A stretch of DNA of 64,000 nt. Source: Peptostreptococcus porci (GTDB lineage Bacteria > Bacillota > Clostridia > Peptostreptococcales > Peptostreptococcaceae). The DNA lies in contig NZ_VUNE01000001.1 of assembly GCF_009695815.1 (NCBI RefSeq), forward strand, positions 434,001-498,000, written 5' to 3'. Under the pieces are notes generated by a model. It was not told where the DNA came from and searched no databases. It saw only the letters and a list, made by a program, of their open reading frames with translations. Every line of letters begins with the position of its first letter. Position 1 is the stretch's first letter. Below are positions 17,722 to 27,656 of this stretch, piece by piece. The translations under genes were made by a program, and so were the position numbers.

Positions 17722-18046
17722 TTAAATTAATTACATATACACAATAAAGATAATGATTTAACAAAGAAAACAGAATATTAAAAAAATATGTTTTGTATAA
17801 GTTGATTTTTTAGTTTTTTTTTAGTATAATTAAGTTTGATAATTGATGGGTTTTCATTTTAAAAGAGAGAATAACTCCACCAATTTCATGAACTAATACA
17901 AATATCGAGTATTATCAATTGAAAAATCCAAGAATTCAAGGATGTCGTGTGCTTGTTTTTAATTTTTGAATAAGTTTCGATTTGATGCTCAGTATTTTAT
18001 AAAAATTATAGTTTATATTTGTTATTCTTTAAGGAGGAATAAAGTC
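17722..18046 (+). promoter_or_regulatory. PFOR promoter and long leader
   Basis: A 325-base gap. TTGATT (17802-17807), a 17-base spacer and TATAAT (17825-17830) make a good sigma-A promoter. It leaves an unusually long 5' leader of about 210 bases before the PFOR gene. No known riboswitch consensus or strong terminator hairpin is visible in it, and I see no gene. Confidence 0.65.
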
Positions 18047-21000
18047 ATGGCTAAATTTATGAAAACAGTTGATGGTAATACTGCTGCAGCGCATGTATCT
18101 TATGCGTTTACTGATGTTGCGGCAATATATCCAATCACTCCATCTTCAACAATGGCTGAAGTTGTTGACGAATGGGCTTCACAGGAAAGAAAAAATATTT
18201 TCGGTCAGGTTGTAAAAGTTGTTGAAATGCAATCTGAAGGTGGTGCTGCAGGTGCATTCCACGGTTCATTAGCCGCTGGTGCTCTTACTTCTACATACAC
18301 AGCATCTCAGGGTCTACTTTTAATGTTACCAAATATGTATAAGTGTGCTGGTGAGTTATTACCAGGTGTATTCCACGTTTCTGCACGTGCTCTTGCATCT
18401 CAAGCACTTTCTATATTTGGAGATCATCAGGACGTTATGTCAGCAAGAATGACTGGTTGTTGTCTATTGGCTTCTGGTTCAGTACAGGAAGTTGCAGATA
18501 TCGCTCCAGTTGCTCATTATGCTGCAATTGAAGGAAGACTTCCATTCATTCATTTCTTTGATGGATTTAGAACTTCTCATGAAATTCAGAAGGTTGAATT
18601 GTTAGAAAATGAAGATTATGCAAAGCTATTAAACTTTGATGCTGTAAAATCTTTCAGAGATAATTCATTATCTCCTAACCATCCTGTAACTAGAGGTACT
18701 GCTCAGAATCCTGATATCTACTTCCAGACAAGAGAAGCTTCAAACAAATTCTACAATGATATGATAGGAATTGTTGAAAAATACATGGATAAGATGTCAG
18801 AAGTTACTGGTAGAAAGCACTCATTGTTTGATTACTATGGAGCAGAGGATGCAAAATATGTAATGGTAGCTATGGGTTCTGTTACGGAAGCTGCTGAAGA
18901 ATTAATAGATGTATTAAACGCAAAGGGTGGAAAATACGGTTTAGTTAAAGTTCATCTTTACAGACCTTTCTCAACTGAACATTTCTTAAAAGTAATGCCT
19001 AGCACTGTTGAAAGAATAGTTGTTCTTGATAGAACAAAAGAACCAGGTGCAAATGGAGAACCTCTATACCTTGACGTTAGAGATATATACTACGGACAGG
19101 AAAATGCTCCAATGATAATTGGTGGTAGATATGGATTAGGATCAAAAGATACTATACCAACTGATCTAAATGCTGCATTCCAGAACCTAGTTTCTGATGC
19201 TCCAAAGAATAGATTTGTATTAAGCATAGTTGATGATGTAACTAATCATTCACTAGAAATAACAGAAGAAGTTAAGATAGCTCAGCCAGGTACAGTTAGA
19301 TGTAAATTCTGGGGACTTGGTTCAGATGGTACTGTTGGTGCTAACAAGCAGGCTATCAAGATTATAGGTGATCACACTGATAAGTATGTTCAGGCTTACT
19401 TTGATTATGATTCAAAGAAATCTGGTGGTGTAACTATGTCACACTTGAGATTTGGTGATACTCCAATCAGATCTACATACCTATTGGACGAAGCTGACTA
19501 TATAGCATGTCATAAGCAGAGCTATGTATACCAGTATGATGTAATCAAGGGCTTAAGAAAAGGTGGTACTTTTGTATTAAATACAATATGGTCTCCTGAA
19601 GAACTTGATGTTCATCTTCCAGCTTCATTGAAGAGATATATAGCAAGAAATGATATCAAATTCTATACTTTAGATGCTGTTAACATAGCAAAGGAAATAG
19701 GATTAGGAAATAGAATAAATATGGTTTGTCAGGCTGCCTTCTTTAAGCTAGCTGAAATAATTCCAACAGAAGATGCTGTTAAGTACTTAAAAGATTCTAT
19801 TGTTAAGACTTATGGTAAGAAGGGTGACAAGATTATCAACATGAACTATGCTGCTGTTGATAAGGGAATAGATGCTCTTGTTAAAATAGATGTTCCTGCT
19901 TCTTGGGCTGATGCTGTTGATAGCAATGTTGAAGCAAGCAACGAACCAGAATTCATCAAAAATATATTAAGACCTATGACTGCAGTTGAAGGTAATGGAT
20001 TACCAGTATCAGCTTTCAACGGTAGAGAAGATGGTCACTTCCCAGCTGGTACAGCTGCGTACGAAAAGAGATGTATAGCAGTTGACGTTCCTGAATGGCA
20101 GATAGATAACTGTATTCAGTGTAACCAGTGTTCATTAGTATGTCCTCATGCTGCAATCAGACCATTCTTGTTGACTGAAGAAGAATTGAAGAATGCTCCA
20201 GAAGGATTTACAACTAAGAAGGCTGTTGGTAAGGGATTAGAAGGCTTACATTACAGAATTCAGGTTTCTGCTATGGATTGTACAGGTTGTGGAAACTGTG
20301 CAGATATCTGTCCAGCAAAGAATAAAGCATTAATTATGATGCCGATGGAAGAACAGAAAGAGCAACAAGAAGCTAATTGGTATTTTGCAACTGATTTCAG
20401 CAAGGTTTCTGCTAAACCAAGCGTGATGCCAGCTACAACTATTAAGGGATCTCAGTTCAAACAGCCACTTCTTGAATTCTCAGGTGCTTGTGCAGGTTGT
20501 GGTGAAACAGCTTATATCAAGTTGGCTACTCAGCTATTTGGTGATAGAATGATGATAGCAAATGCTACAGGTTGTTCTTCAATCTGGGGTGCTTCAGCTC
20601 CATCAACTCCTTACACAGTGAACCACGAAGGTAAGGGTCCATCATGGGCAAACTCATTATTTGAAGACAATGCTGAATACGGATATGGTATGTATTTGGC
20701 TGTTAAGCAGTTAAGAGAAAAGGTTAGAGATCTAGCTGTAGAATTAGCTGCAGTTGTTCCAGAAGCTGACAAGGCAGTTGTTACTGAGTTCGTTGAAAAT
20801 ATGAAGAATGGTGAAACTACTGTTGCAACAAGTGCTGCGTTTGAAGCATTGGTTGATAAATATGCTGCTGAAGGAAACTTCGCTGAATTAGTAAAAGAAT
20901 TAGTTGAATTAAAAGATTACTTCGTTAAGAGATCTCACTGGATTCTTGGTGGAGACGGTTGGGCTTATGATATCGGATACGGTGGACTTGACCATGTTCT

Positions 21001-21580
21001 TGCATCAGGAGAAGATGTGAATGTACTTGTATTTGATACAGAAGTTTACTCTAATACAGGTGGACAGTCTTCAAAGGCTACTCCAGTTGCTGCTATGGCT
21101 AAGTTTGCTGCTGCTGGTAAGAGATCTAAGAAGAAAGATCTTGGTATGATGGCTGCTACTTACGGTAACGTATATGTTGCTCAGGTTGCTATTGGTGCTG
21201 ACAAGAACCACTTCTTAAAAGCAATGATAGAAGCTGAAAAGCATGACGGTCCATCATTAATAATAGCTTATGCTCCATGTATCAACCACGGATTAAAGAA
21301 GGGTATGGGTAAGACAGTTGAAAATGAAGATGATGCTGTTAAGAGTGGATACTGGCATCTATACAGATTCAATCCAAGCTTGAAAGAAGAAGGAAAGAAT
21401 CCATTTACACTTGATTCTAAGGAACCAACTGAATCATTCAGAGAGTTTATCATGGCACAGAACAGATATGCTTCTATAGCTAAGATGTTCCCAGAAGAAA
21501 GTGAAGAATTATTCGCTTTAGCTGAAAAGAACGCTAAGGAAAGATATGAAGGATACAAGAGAATGGCTGAAATGTATTAA
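18047..21580 (+). CDS. nifJ: Pyruvate:ferredoxin (flavodoxin) oxidoreductase, single-chain
   Basis: 1177 aa homodimeric-type PFOR, oxidising pyruvate to acetyl-CoA and CO2 while reducing ferredoxin, the central energy step of anaerobic metabolism. The N-terminal domain begins with TVDGNTAAAHVSYAFTDVAAIYPITPSS. Two [4Fe-4S] ferredoxin motifs (CIQCNQCSLVCP and CTGCGNCADICP), a third cluster and TPP-binding region (CAGCGETAYIKL; GGDGWAYDIGYGGLDH) follow in the expected order. Codon use is more biased than in neighbours (many GCT, GGT, CCA), in keeping with high expression. The start is ATG 18047 after AAGGAGG. Confidence 0.97.
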   Translation: MAKFMKTVDGNTAAAHVSYAFTDVAAIYPITPSSTMAEVVDEWASQERKNIFGQVVKVVEMQSEGGAAGAFHGSLAAGALTSTYTASQGLLLMLPNMYKCAGELLPGVFHVSARALASQALSIFGDHQDVMSARMTGCCLLASGSVQEVADIAPVAHYAAIEGRLPFIHFFDGFRTSHEIQKVELLENEDYAKLLNFDAVKSFRDNSLSPNHPVTRGTAQNPDIYFQTREASNKFYNDMIGIVEKYMDKMSEVTGRKHSLFDYYGAEDAKYVMVAMGSVTEAAEELIDVLNAKGGKYGLVKVHLYRPFSTEHFLKVMPSTVERIVVLDRTKEPGANGEPLYLDVRDIYYGQENAPMIIGGRYGLGSKDTIPTDLNAAFQNLVSDAPKNRFVLSIVDDVTNHSLEITEEVKIAQPGTVRCKFWGLGSDGTVGANKQAIKIIGDHTDKYVQAYFDYDSKKSGGVTMSHLRFGDTPIRSTYLLDEADYIACHKQSYVYQYDVIKGLRKGGTFVLNTIWSPEELDVHLPASLKRYIARNDIKFYTLDAVNIAKEIGLGNRINMVCQAAFFKLAEIIPTEDAVKYLKDSIVKTYGKKGDKIINMNYAAVDKGIDALVKIDVPASWADAVDSNVEASNEPEFIKNILRPMTAVEGNGLPVSAFNGREDGHFPAGTAAYEKRCIAVDVPEWQIDNCIQCNQCSLVCPHAAIRPFLLTEEELKNAPEGFTTKKAVGKGLEGLHYRIQVSAMDCTGCGNCADICPAKNKALIMMPMEEQKEQQEANWYFATDFSKVSAKPSVMPATTIKGSQFKQPLLEFSGACAGCGETAYIKLATQLFGDRMMIANATGCSSIWGASAPSTPYTVNHEGKGPSWANSLFEDNAEYGYGMYLAVKQLREKVRDLAVELAAVVPEADKAVVTEFVENMKNGETTVATSAAFEALVDKYAAEGNFAELVKELVELKDYFVKRSHWILGGDGWAYDIGYGGLDHVLASGEDVNVLVFDTEVYSNTGGQSSKATPVAAMAKFAAAGKRSKKKDLGMMAATYGNVYVAQVAIGADKNHFLKAMIEAEKHDGPSLIIAYAPCINHGLKKGMGKTVENEDDAVKSGYWHLYRFNPSLKEEGKNPFTLDSKEPTESFREFIMAQNRYASIAKMFPEESEELFALAEKNAKERYEGYKRMAEMY

Positions 21581-21656
21581 TATTTTGTTCCTGTATGGGA
21601 TAGAGTATTGATATGACATTCTACTAGTCTTGAATATATAATATTTAACAGAAACG

Positions 21657-21677
21657 GGCTGACCTTTTAGGTCAGCC
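21657..21677 (+). terminator. Terminator after PFOR
   Basis: GGCTGACC (21657-21664) pairs with GGTCAGCC (21670-21677) around a 5-base loop, followed by a T-rich stretch. Confidence 0.85.
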
Positions 21678-21697
21678 TATTTTGGTTGCATAATATT

Positions 21698-21739
21698 GGT
21701 TGTATAATATTTAGCGTTGATGGTAAAAATTATACAACC
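21698..21739. repeat. Hairpin carrying a 24-nt repeat (copy 1)
   Basis: 11-bp perfect arms at 21698-21708 and 21729-21739 enclose most of the 24-base sequence 21705-21728 (core TTAGCGTTGATGGTAAAA), which recurs exactly at 34371-34394 in the thrS terminator. This is a short intergenic repeat of unknown origin. Confidence 0.75.
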
Positions 21740-21755
21740 ATTTTAATTGTAGTTC

Positions 21756-21764
21756 TGATATAAT
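21756..21764 (+). promoter_or_regulatory. Extended -10 promoter for the two-component genes
   Basis: TGATATAAT is an extended -10 (TGnTATAAT). No consensus -35 is present at 17 bases. It precedes the histidine kinase start by about 137 bases. Confidence 0.45.
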
Positions 21765-21900
21765 TAAAAGTATATTATTAATGAAAGTACACATAGATAA
21801 TAGAGTTATATTTGAAACTAAGTGAAAGGTTTGAAAAAGATAAAAATTAGGATTTGATGCAGATAAATTATCTGATAGTAAGTTTATTGGAGATTTGACA

Positions 21901-23487
21901 ATGAAAAAAATGATAAAAAAGAATAAAAATAATATAATATTATATCTTCATATTTTACTACAAATAGTTTTAGTAATGACAACTATTTACTTTGCTCAAA
22001 ATATATCTAAAACAAATTTTTATGTTTTTGCATTGATAATTATGTCTTTAGGAAATGCGATGAATTATTATTTGTTTTTGGCAAATAGAAGGAGTAAATT
22101 TATTGAGCAAGGAAGTTTTATTAGTATAATATCGTGCTTTTATATTTTTACAAATATATTAATTCTCAGTCGCCTTAGCAATTGGGACATCAATATTGTA
22201 TATTGTTTTTTATTTATGATAATAATAGTGTTTTACACGAAACTATATACAGAAAATTTGGTATTCTTGAATAAATATTATAAGTTAATAGTAGTTTATA
22301 CATTATTTTTATATGTTTCAAAGTTATTTTCTTTAAATATATTTATAACTATTTATCAAGGTACCTATTTTTTTATTGGAATTTTTCCTATTTATATAAT
22401 TACAAAGAATAAGGAAAAATTAAAAAAGTTTGGGAAATATAGCTATAAATGTTTGTTTATAATGGTTTTGATTTTTTTAGCGATCATAATATCACAATAT
22501 TTTATACCTATAGTAGATTTTAGTGCAACAAATATTGATGTATACATGACATTATTTTTCTTAGAATTAATTAAATTATTCTTAGAATTTAGTTATTTAA
22601 AAAAAATAAACCATTTACACTTAAATGAATGTAGCCGATGGTATATAATATTTTGGTTTATGTTATTAAATATAATATCATTTGTGTTAACTAAAGATGT
22701 GCTTATGACTCTTATTTTCTCAACAGAAATTGTACTATTATTCGTAATGACAAATAAATTAAGAGTTGTTGAAAATAATAAAGATTCTATAAATTTATCT
22801 ACTGCGTACTTCAATTTAAATGAGATTATCGACAAACAAGAAGACCTGTACAATGAAAGAATTATTAGTTTTTTACATGATGAAATTTTACAATATATAA
22901 TTGTTTCACTAAGACAAGTAAAGGAGGAAAATATTATAGAAAATAGAAAAAATATTATTAACTTATTGCAAGAAACGATAAATAAAATTAGGGGGGAAAT
23001 AAATCTATATAAGCCAAAAATTAAAGGAGGAGAATATTTGTGTGATACTTATATTACTTTAATTGATGAGTTGAAAGATAGATTTAAAAATGATGAAATC
23101 TTAATTGACTTTAATTGTTATAAGTCATTAGATTTAGTTGAACCTTATGCCTCAGTTATTTACAAGTGTATTCATGAAATAGTTATTAATATTTTCAAGC
23201 ATTCAAAAGGATTTTATTCTGAGATAAATCTTCATCAAAGTGAAGATAAGATATTTTTAACCTCAGTTAATTATGGAGACTATATGGATATAGAAGCTAA
23301 TAAAAATATAAAAAATGTTGGACTAAGGATTCTAGAATTAGAAGTTAAAAAACTAGGTGGAAAAATAGATATAAAAATGAATCCAAATAATTTTTTGGAG
23401 GAGGGGGAATCTAGTGTATCTATTGGAATAGAGATACCAATGAAAAGAGAGGTGATTTATGAAGATTTTATTAATCGAAGATCATAA
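21901..23487 (+). CDS. Multi-pass membrane sensor histidine kinase
   Basis: 528 aa. The first 290 residues are strongly hydrophobic with roughly 8-10 predicted helices and short loops, so it probably senses a membrane-associated or intramembrane signal. The cytoplasmic part has SFLHDEILQYI (phospho-accepting His about 326), an N-box in IYKCIHEIVINIFKHSKG, and a glycine-poor ATPase end (NVGLRILELEVKKLGG), as in NarX/DesK-type HPK7 kinases. The response regulator gene overlaps its 3' end by 29 bases, and an ABC exporter follows. The DNA is notably A/T-rich. ATG 21901 fits GGAG at 21889. Confidence 0.85.
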   Translation: MKKMIKKNKNNIILYLHILLQIVLVMTTIYFAQNISKTNFYVFALIIMSLGNAMNYYLFLANRRSKFIEQGSFISIISCFYIFTNILILSRLSNWDINIVYCFLFMIIIVFYTKLYTENLVFLNKYYKLIVVYTLFLYVSKLFSLNIFITIYQGTYFFIGIFPIYIITKNKEKLKKFGKYSYKCLFIMVLIFLAIIISQYFIPIVDFSATNIDVYMTLFFLELIKLFLEFSYLKKINHLHLNECSRWYIIFWFMLLNIISFVLTKDVLMTLIFSTEIVLLFVMTNKLRVVENNKDSINLSTAYFNLNEIIDKQEDLYNERIISFLHDEILQYIIVSLRQVKEENIIENRKNIINLLQETINKIRGEINLYKPKIKGGEYLCDTYITLIDELKDRFKNDEILIDFNCYKSLDLVEPYASVIYKCIHEIVINIFKHSKGFYSEINLHQSEDKIFLTSVNYGDYMDIEANKNIKNVGLRILELEVKKLGGKIDIKMNPNNFLEEGESSVSIGIEIPMKREVIYEDFINRRS

Positions 23488-24064
23488 ACTGTTAGCAGAT
23501 AGCTTGAAAGATAGTTTGGCAAAAACAAAAGGATTTGAGGTCCTTGTATTAAAAGATATTAGGGAGCTTGACTATATCTTAAGAAAGGATGCGTTTGATG
23601 TAGTTCTCATGGATATAAACTTAAAAGGACTTACAAAAAAAGAACAGGGGCTGGAAATTAGCGAAAGATTAATTAAAGAGTATCCTGGTATCAAAATAGT
23701 TATTTTGACAGGCTATAATTTAAAGTACTATCAAGATTTAGCAAAAAGTATTGGCTGCTATGGATTCATCTCTAAGGAGGTTGACACACAGGTATTAATA
23801 AAGAAACTTGAGGTTATTGTTGATAATGATAAAAAGGTATTTCCAATAAGTTATAGTAAGATAGAAGAATTAAGTCCGAATGAAATAAATATCATTCGAT
23901 TATATTCTAGTGGACTTACCAGAGAAGATGTAGCTAAAGAATGTTTTATATCTCTTAGATCTTTGGCTGTAAGTTTAAATAGGATTTATAGAAAATTAGA
24001 TGTGAAAAATTATCAAGAAATGACAAAGAAGGCTAGAGAACTAGGATATATAGATAGTTTTTAA
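23459..24064 (+). CDS. NarL/FixJ-type response regulator
   Basis: 201 aa. The receiver domain (1-125) has acidic residues ED at 7-8, the phospho-acceptor Asp52 in VVLMDINLKG, and Lys in FISKEV. The C-terminal LuxR-type HTH (about 138-198) reads LSPNEINIIRLYSSGLTREDVA. It is the cognate partner of the overlapping kinase gene and most likely controls the adjacent ABC exporter. AGAGGTG lies within the kinase 3' end. Confidence 0.9.
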   Translation: MKILLIEDHKLLADSLKDSLAKTKGFEVLVLKDIRELDYILRKDAFDVVLMDINLKGLTKKEQGLEISERLIKEYPGIKIVILTGYNLKYYQDLAKSIGCYGFISKEVDTQVLIKKLEVIVDNDKKVFPISYSKIEELSPNEINIIRLYSSGLTREDVAKECFISLRSLAVSLNRIYRKLDVKNYQEMTKKARELGYIDSF

Positions 24065-24111
24065 TTAGTAAAAGGATGAATAAATAGGGGCTGACTCATA
24101 AGAGCCCTAAA

Positions 24112-24168
24112 TAAAATACACGCCCACATTCTCCTTGCATGGAAATGAATGTGTAGCGTGTATTTTTA
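24112..24168 (+). terminator. Strong terminator after the two-component pair
   Basis: Nested stem: the outer arms AAATACACGC/GCGTGTATTT and inner CACATTC/GAATGTG enclose a loop, followed by TTTTTATT. It separates the regulators from the ABC genes. Confidence 0.85.
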
Positions 24169-24181
24169 TTATGCACAAAAG

Positions 24182-24422
24182 TTAGCAGATTTTTTTATTT
24201 AAATCTGTTATTATTGCCTTGTGAGGTCTATATGTTTAGGTAACTTTGTTTAAAATAAAAAGGGGGAGAAAATGGAGTTTAGAAGGGATCGAAGAAAATA
24301 TTTCTCCAGTCGCTTGAAGAGTTATTGGAGACGGATTTATTAATTATTACAGGTTACTAGAAAACGATGAAAAGTTGTTGAGAGAGTATATAGAAAAATA
24401 TGAGTTTGAGTAGGTGAAAAAA
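24182..24422 (+). other. Intergenic stretch with a possible decayed small ORF
   Basis: AGGGGGAGA precedes an ATG at 24272 that opens only 23 codons (ending 24343). Other frames of the same stretch stay open further but carry stops; one ends at the TAG at 24411-24413 with a helical-looking acidic tail (RLLENDEKLLREYIEKYEFE). This looks like a frameshifted or truncated small gene between the regulators and the exporter. I do not recognise it. Confidence 0.3.
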
Positions 24423-25280
24423 ATGAATATGTATATCAAGAACTTAAGTAAGTCATATGGTGAAAATTTTGTTTTAAAAAATATTTCTACAGAGATAGGC
24501 AACGGAATTTATGGATTTTTGGGAGCGAATGGGGTAGGAAAAAGCACTCTTTTTAATATCATCTCAGGATATATAAAAGCTACGTCAGGTGAAATTTCTT
24601 TCAATGGAGAAAAACCACGAGTTGGATTTTTGCCTCAGCAATTTGAAGGTTATCCAGAGATGACAGTCCAAGAATTTTTGCAATATATGGGATTTGTTAA
24701 AATGGGTAAAGAATCTAAAGGTATATTATCAGACATAAATAAACAACTAAAGATTTTTGAACTTGAGGATAAAAAAAAAGTTAAATTAAAAAATCTATCT
24801 GGTGGTCAAGTTCGAAGAGTTGGTTTAGCACAGGCATTTTTAGCAGATCCACATCTAATACTTTTAGATGAACCAACAGCAGGCTTAGATCCATCTCAAA
24901 GGAATTATTTCAAAAATTATCTTGTAGAAAAATCACAAGAGAAAACGATTTTGCTATCTACTCATATAGTGAGTGATTTAGAATTTATAACTAAAAAGTT
25001 GTATGTGTTAAAAAATGGATCTTTTGTTATGGAAGGAAAAGAAGAGGAGTTAATTTCTCGAGTAGATGGTAATGTTTGGGAAGTAAAAATCAACAAACAA
25101 GATGTATATACAAAACTCAAACATATTACTATATCAGAAAGTTATGAACAAGAGGATTACTATGTTATTAGATATATTAATAGTAAAGATATTATAGAGG
25201 GGTCAAAACAAGTTAAACCAACTTTGAATGACGTTTATTTATATAATTTTAAAGAAGAAGGTTTTACAAATGAAATATGA
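24423..25280 (+). CDS. ABC transporter ATP-binding protein
   Basis: 285 aa ATPase with Walker A GANGVGKST, Q-loop FLPQQFEG, signature LSGGQVRRVGLAQA, Walker B LILLDEPTAGLD and the switch His in STHIVSDL. The C-terminal 60 residues resemble the accessory end of ABC-2 drug/lantibiotic exporters (CcmA class). It is followed by two homologous permeases, the first overlapping by 11 bases. Regulation by the upstream two-component pair is likely from context. ATG 24423 follows AGGTG. Confidence 0.92.
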   Translation: MNMYIKNLSKSYGENFVLKNISTEIGNGIYGFLGANGVGKSTLFNIISGYIKATSGEISFNGEKPRVGFLPQQFEGYPEMTVQEFLQYMGFVKMGKESKGILSDINKQLKIFELEDKKKVKLKNLSGGQVRRVGLAQAFLADPHLILLDEPTAGLDPSQRNYFKNYLVEKSQEKTILLSTHIVSDLEFITKKLYVLKNGSFVMEGKEEELISRVDGNVWEVKINKQDVYTKLKHITISESYEQEDYYVIRYINSKDIIEGSKQVKPTLNDVYLYNFKEEGFTNEI

Positions 25281-26460
25281 AATTAAAAAAATTCTTACAA
25301 GAAAATATAATAAAATAATTTGGGCTATACTTTGTATTGTAGTTATTTTTGTTGGAGTCATACCTGTTACAACAGTTTCAACGATAGTGGATGTTAATAG
25401 TTCTAATTTAGTCAAAGGTAGAAAAGCTGTTCAGTTGGAACAAGAGCGTTATAAAAATTCTGAAGGAGAGTTAACGGTTGAAAAGATTAGTGCATTTATT
25501 GATAAGATAGATGATTTTCCGAGTGATGAACAAGCTTATTCTAATTTGTCGATTAGTGAACCAGCGATTTTGAAAGTTTTATCATACGCTTATTCAACTT
25601 CTGATGGAAGTTTTATGGCTGAAGCTAAAAAAACAAGAGGAAGAGATTTTTATGAGAAAAATAAAGATCAAATAAAAGGCTTAATATCAATTAATGAGGA
25701 TAATTATAAGACAGATGAAAAACAAATTATCATGGATAAAGCACAAAATTTAAAAACTCCTTATAACATTACTTATGCGAAACAATGGAATCTATTATAC
25801 AAAAGCTTTGGTTTGCTATATATGATTATGACATTTATCATCATAGTACAAATTTCTTCTGTATTTTCCTATGAAAAAGAAATATCAATGGATAAGATTC
25901 TAATGTCGAGTGCTAGAAATAGAGGGCAAATAGTAAATAATAAGATAAAAGCAACAGTTTTATTTATTTCGATCCAGTGGTTGATATCATCATTTATTCT
26001 TGTTGCTATTTTTGGGGTTAATTTTGGATTTTCTGGATTTTTCTCTCAAATACAAATAGAATATTTTACAAGTATATATAACTTGACCTTTGGGGAAGCT
26101 CTTATTTTAGAAATAATATTAGGTCTTTTGACACTGATGTCTATAGGATTATTAACTATAGTAATTAACTATTTTAATGAGAATACTGTTAAAACATTGT
26201 TGATTTCAATTGTAATTACATTTGTACCAGTAATAGTGTTAAGATTCCCTAATCTTAGCTATACATTACGTCGTTTCATTGAGACATTACCTATATTTGG
26301 AGGCAATATCCACAGCAACATACTGACACTAAATGTATATCAAGTGTTAAATATTCCAGTATTACGTACAACAAAGATATTATTGAATACTCTTATTATA
26401 TCGATTGCCATATTCTTAGTTCTACAGTTTAAGGCTAAATCTTTGAGGAGGAAGAAATGA
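25270..26460 (+). CDS. ABC-2 type permease 1
   Basis: 396 aa. One N-terminal helix (IIWAILCIVVIFVGVIPV), an extracytoplasmic domain of about 150 residues, then five or more helices from about residue 175 on. This is the ABC-2 permease plan with a large first loop. It is paralogous in layout to the next gene, so the exporter is probably a heterodimer. The substrate is unknown; peptide antibiotics or lipids are typical for such kinase-linked exporters. ATG 25270 overlaps the ATPase end and has GAAGAAGG upstream. Confidence 0.8.
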   Translation: MKYEIKKILTRKYNKIIWAILCIVVIFVGVIPVTTVSTIVDVNSSNLVKGRKAVQLEQERYKNSEGELTVEKISAFIDKIDDFPSDEQAYSNLSISEPAILKVLSYAYSTSDGSFMAEAKKTRGRDFYEKNKDQIKGLISINEDNYKTDEKQIIMDKAQNLKTPYNITYAKQWNLLYKSFGLLYMIMTFIIIVQISSVFSYEKEISMDKILMSSARNRGQIVNNKIKATVLFISIQWLISSFILVAIFGVNFGFSGFFSQIQIEYFTSIYNLTFGEALILEIILGLLTLMSIGLLTIVINYFNENTVKTLLISIVITFVPVIVLRFPNLSYTLRRFIETLPIFGGNIHSNILTLNVYQVLNIPVLRTTKILLNTLIISIAIFLVLQFKAKSLRRKK

Positions 26461-27656
26461 TTAGTGAGTTCAAAAAAATCAATCAAAATCAAATCATAAT
26501 AGTTTTATCTTTGTTTTGTATTTTGATATCTATTGTATTACCTCTTTTCTTTATAAATGGTTATGAGACATATGGTTATTCGTCGGGAAAAGAAGTGAAT
26601 ATTGTTGGATTAGAGGGATTAAAGTATAAGAAGAATCAAGTAAGAAAAATATCTGGCTATATAGATCAAGAAAATATTCAAGAAATTCTTGAATATGCCA
26701 ATAAATTTTCGTCAGATAACGATACGGACTATATGAAAACAGAACAAAAATATCCTGGCATGTATTATTTTTTACAAAATGCCTATTCATCATATGGTGA
26801 AGAGAACTCTTTTTCCATTAAAGATATAGATTCAAATGAAACATTAAAAGAGGCTCAAAAGAATAAGGTGAAAACAAAGATGTATGCATCTGGGGAGTCT
26901 TTACAACCTTCTGAAGAAGAAGTGAAAATCTTTGAGCTTTTAGAGAAAAATGACAATCCTATAAGATTTGACTTTGTAGATCAATGGCCGATTATTATCA
27001 AAAGCTTGATATTTACTTATGGTGCTATAATTTTTTTGGCAATTATAATGGCAAGTCGTTTGTTTTCTGTTGAGAAAAATACAAAAATGGATAAAATAAT
27101 TAATCAACGAAACGTAGAAGTGAAACAAAGGATCATTGTCAATAAATTAAAAATGTTTTATGGGTATATTTTACTGGTATTTTTGTTATGTACACTTACA
27201 ATTTTTGCAATAGTTCTTATTCCTTTAGGTATTCAAGGGATAGAAAGTCAAATTCAAGTTATTCCAGATTTATTTTCTTCAATATATTTATGGAGTATTG
27301 GCGAAATGATAAGTAAGTATATATTAGGTGCTTTTTTGTCTATATGTGCAATAGGAGGATTTGGAATTTTAATTAACTATATCACTAAGAATGATTTAAG
27401 TACATTCATGCTGACAATTTGTTTTTCAGTTTTTCCAATAATACTTAAATCTTCTTTATTAAATTCGTATAAATTAAGTAAAATTATACAGATTTTTCCT
27501 GTACATGGAGTTAATGTTTTAAGTTATATGGATAGTTTGTCCATATATTCTTTAGGAGACAAAGTATTTCTTCCATATTATTTGATTTGCCTAGTCTCCA
27601 TTGTTATATTTATTATGTCAAATTATATTATACTAAGAAAATCGAAAATGAACTGA
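26457..27656 (+). CDS. ABC-2 type permease 2
   Basis: 399 aa with the same architecture as permease 1: an N-terminal helix (IIIVLSLFCILISIVLPLFF), a long extracytoplasmic loop, then a cluster of helices from about 180. It overlaps permease 1 by 4 bases (ATGA) and has GAGGAGG upstream, so translation is coupled. Together with the ATPase it forms a complete exporter. The gene is followed by a weak hairpin (about 27750-27774) and a 600-base gene-poor stretch. Confidence 0.8.
   Translation: MISEFKKINQNQIIIVLSLFCILISIVLPLFFINGYETYGYSSGKEVNIVGLEGLKYKKNQVRKISGYIDQENIQEILEYANKFSSDNDTDYMKTEQKYPGMYYFLQNAYSSYGEENSFSIKDIDSNETLKEAQKNKVKTKMYASGESLQPSEEEVKIFELLEKNDNPIRFDFVDQWPIIIKSLIFTYGAIIFLAIIMASRLFSVEKNTKMDKIINQRNVEVKQRIIVNKLKMFYGYILLVFLLCTLTIFAIVLIPLGIQGIESQIQVIPDLFSSIYLWSIGEMISKYILGAFLSICAIGGFGILINYITKNDLSTFMLTICFSVFPIILKSSLLNSYKLSKIIQIFPVHGVNVLSYMDSLSIYSLGDKVFLPYYLICLVSIVIFIMSNYIILRKSKMN

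Noticed and set aside
24272-24413. In-frame TGA in the 24.3 kb remnant as another selenocysteine
   Set aside because: No conserved selenoprotein sequence around it, no SECIS-like hairpin; decay is more likely.
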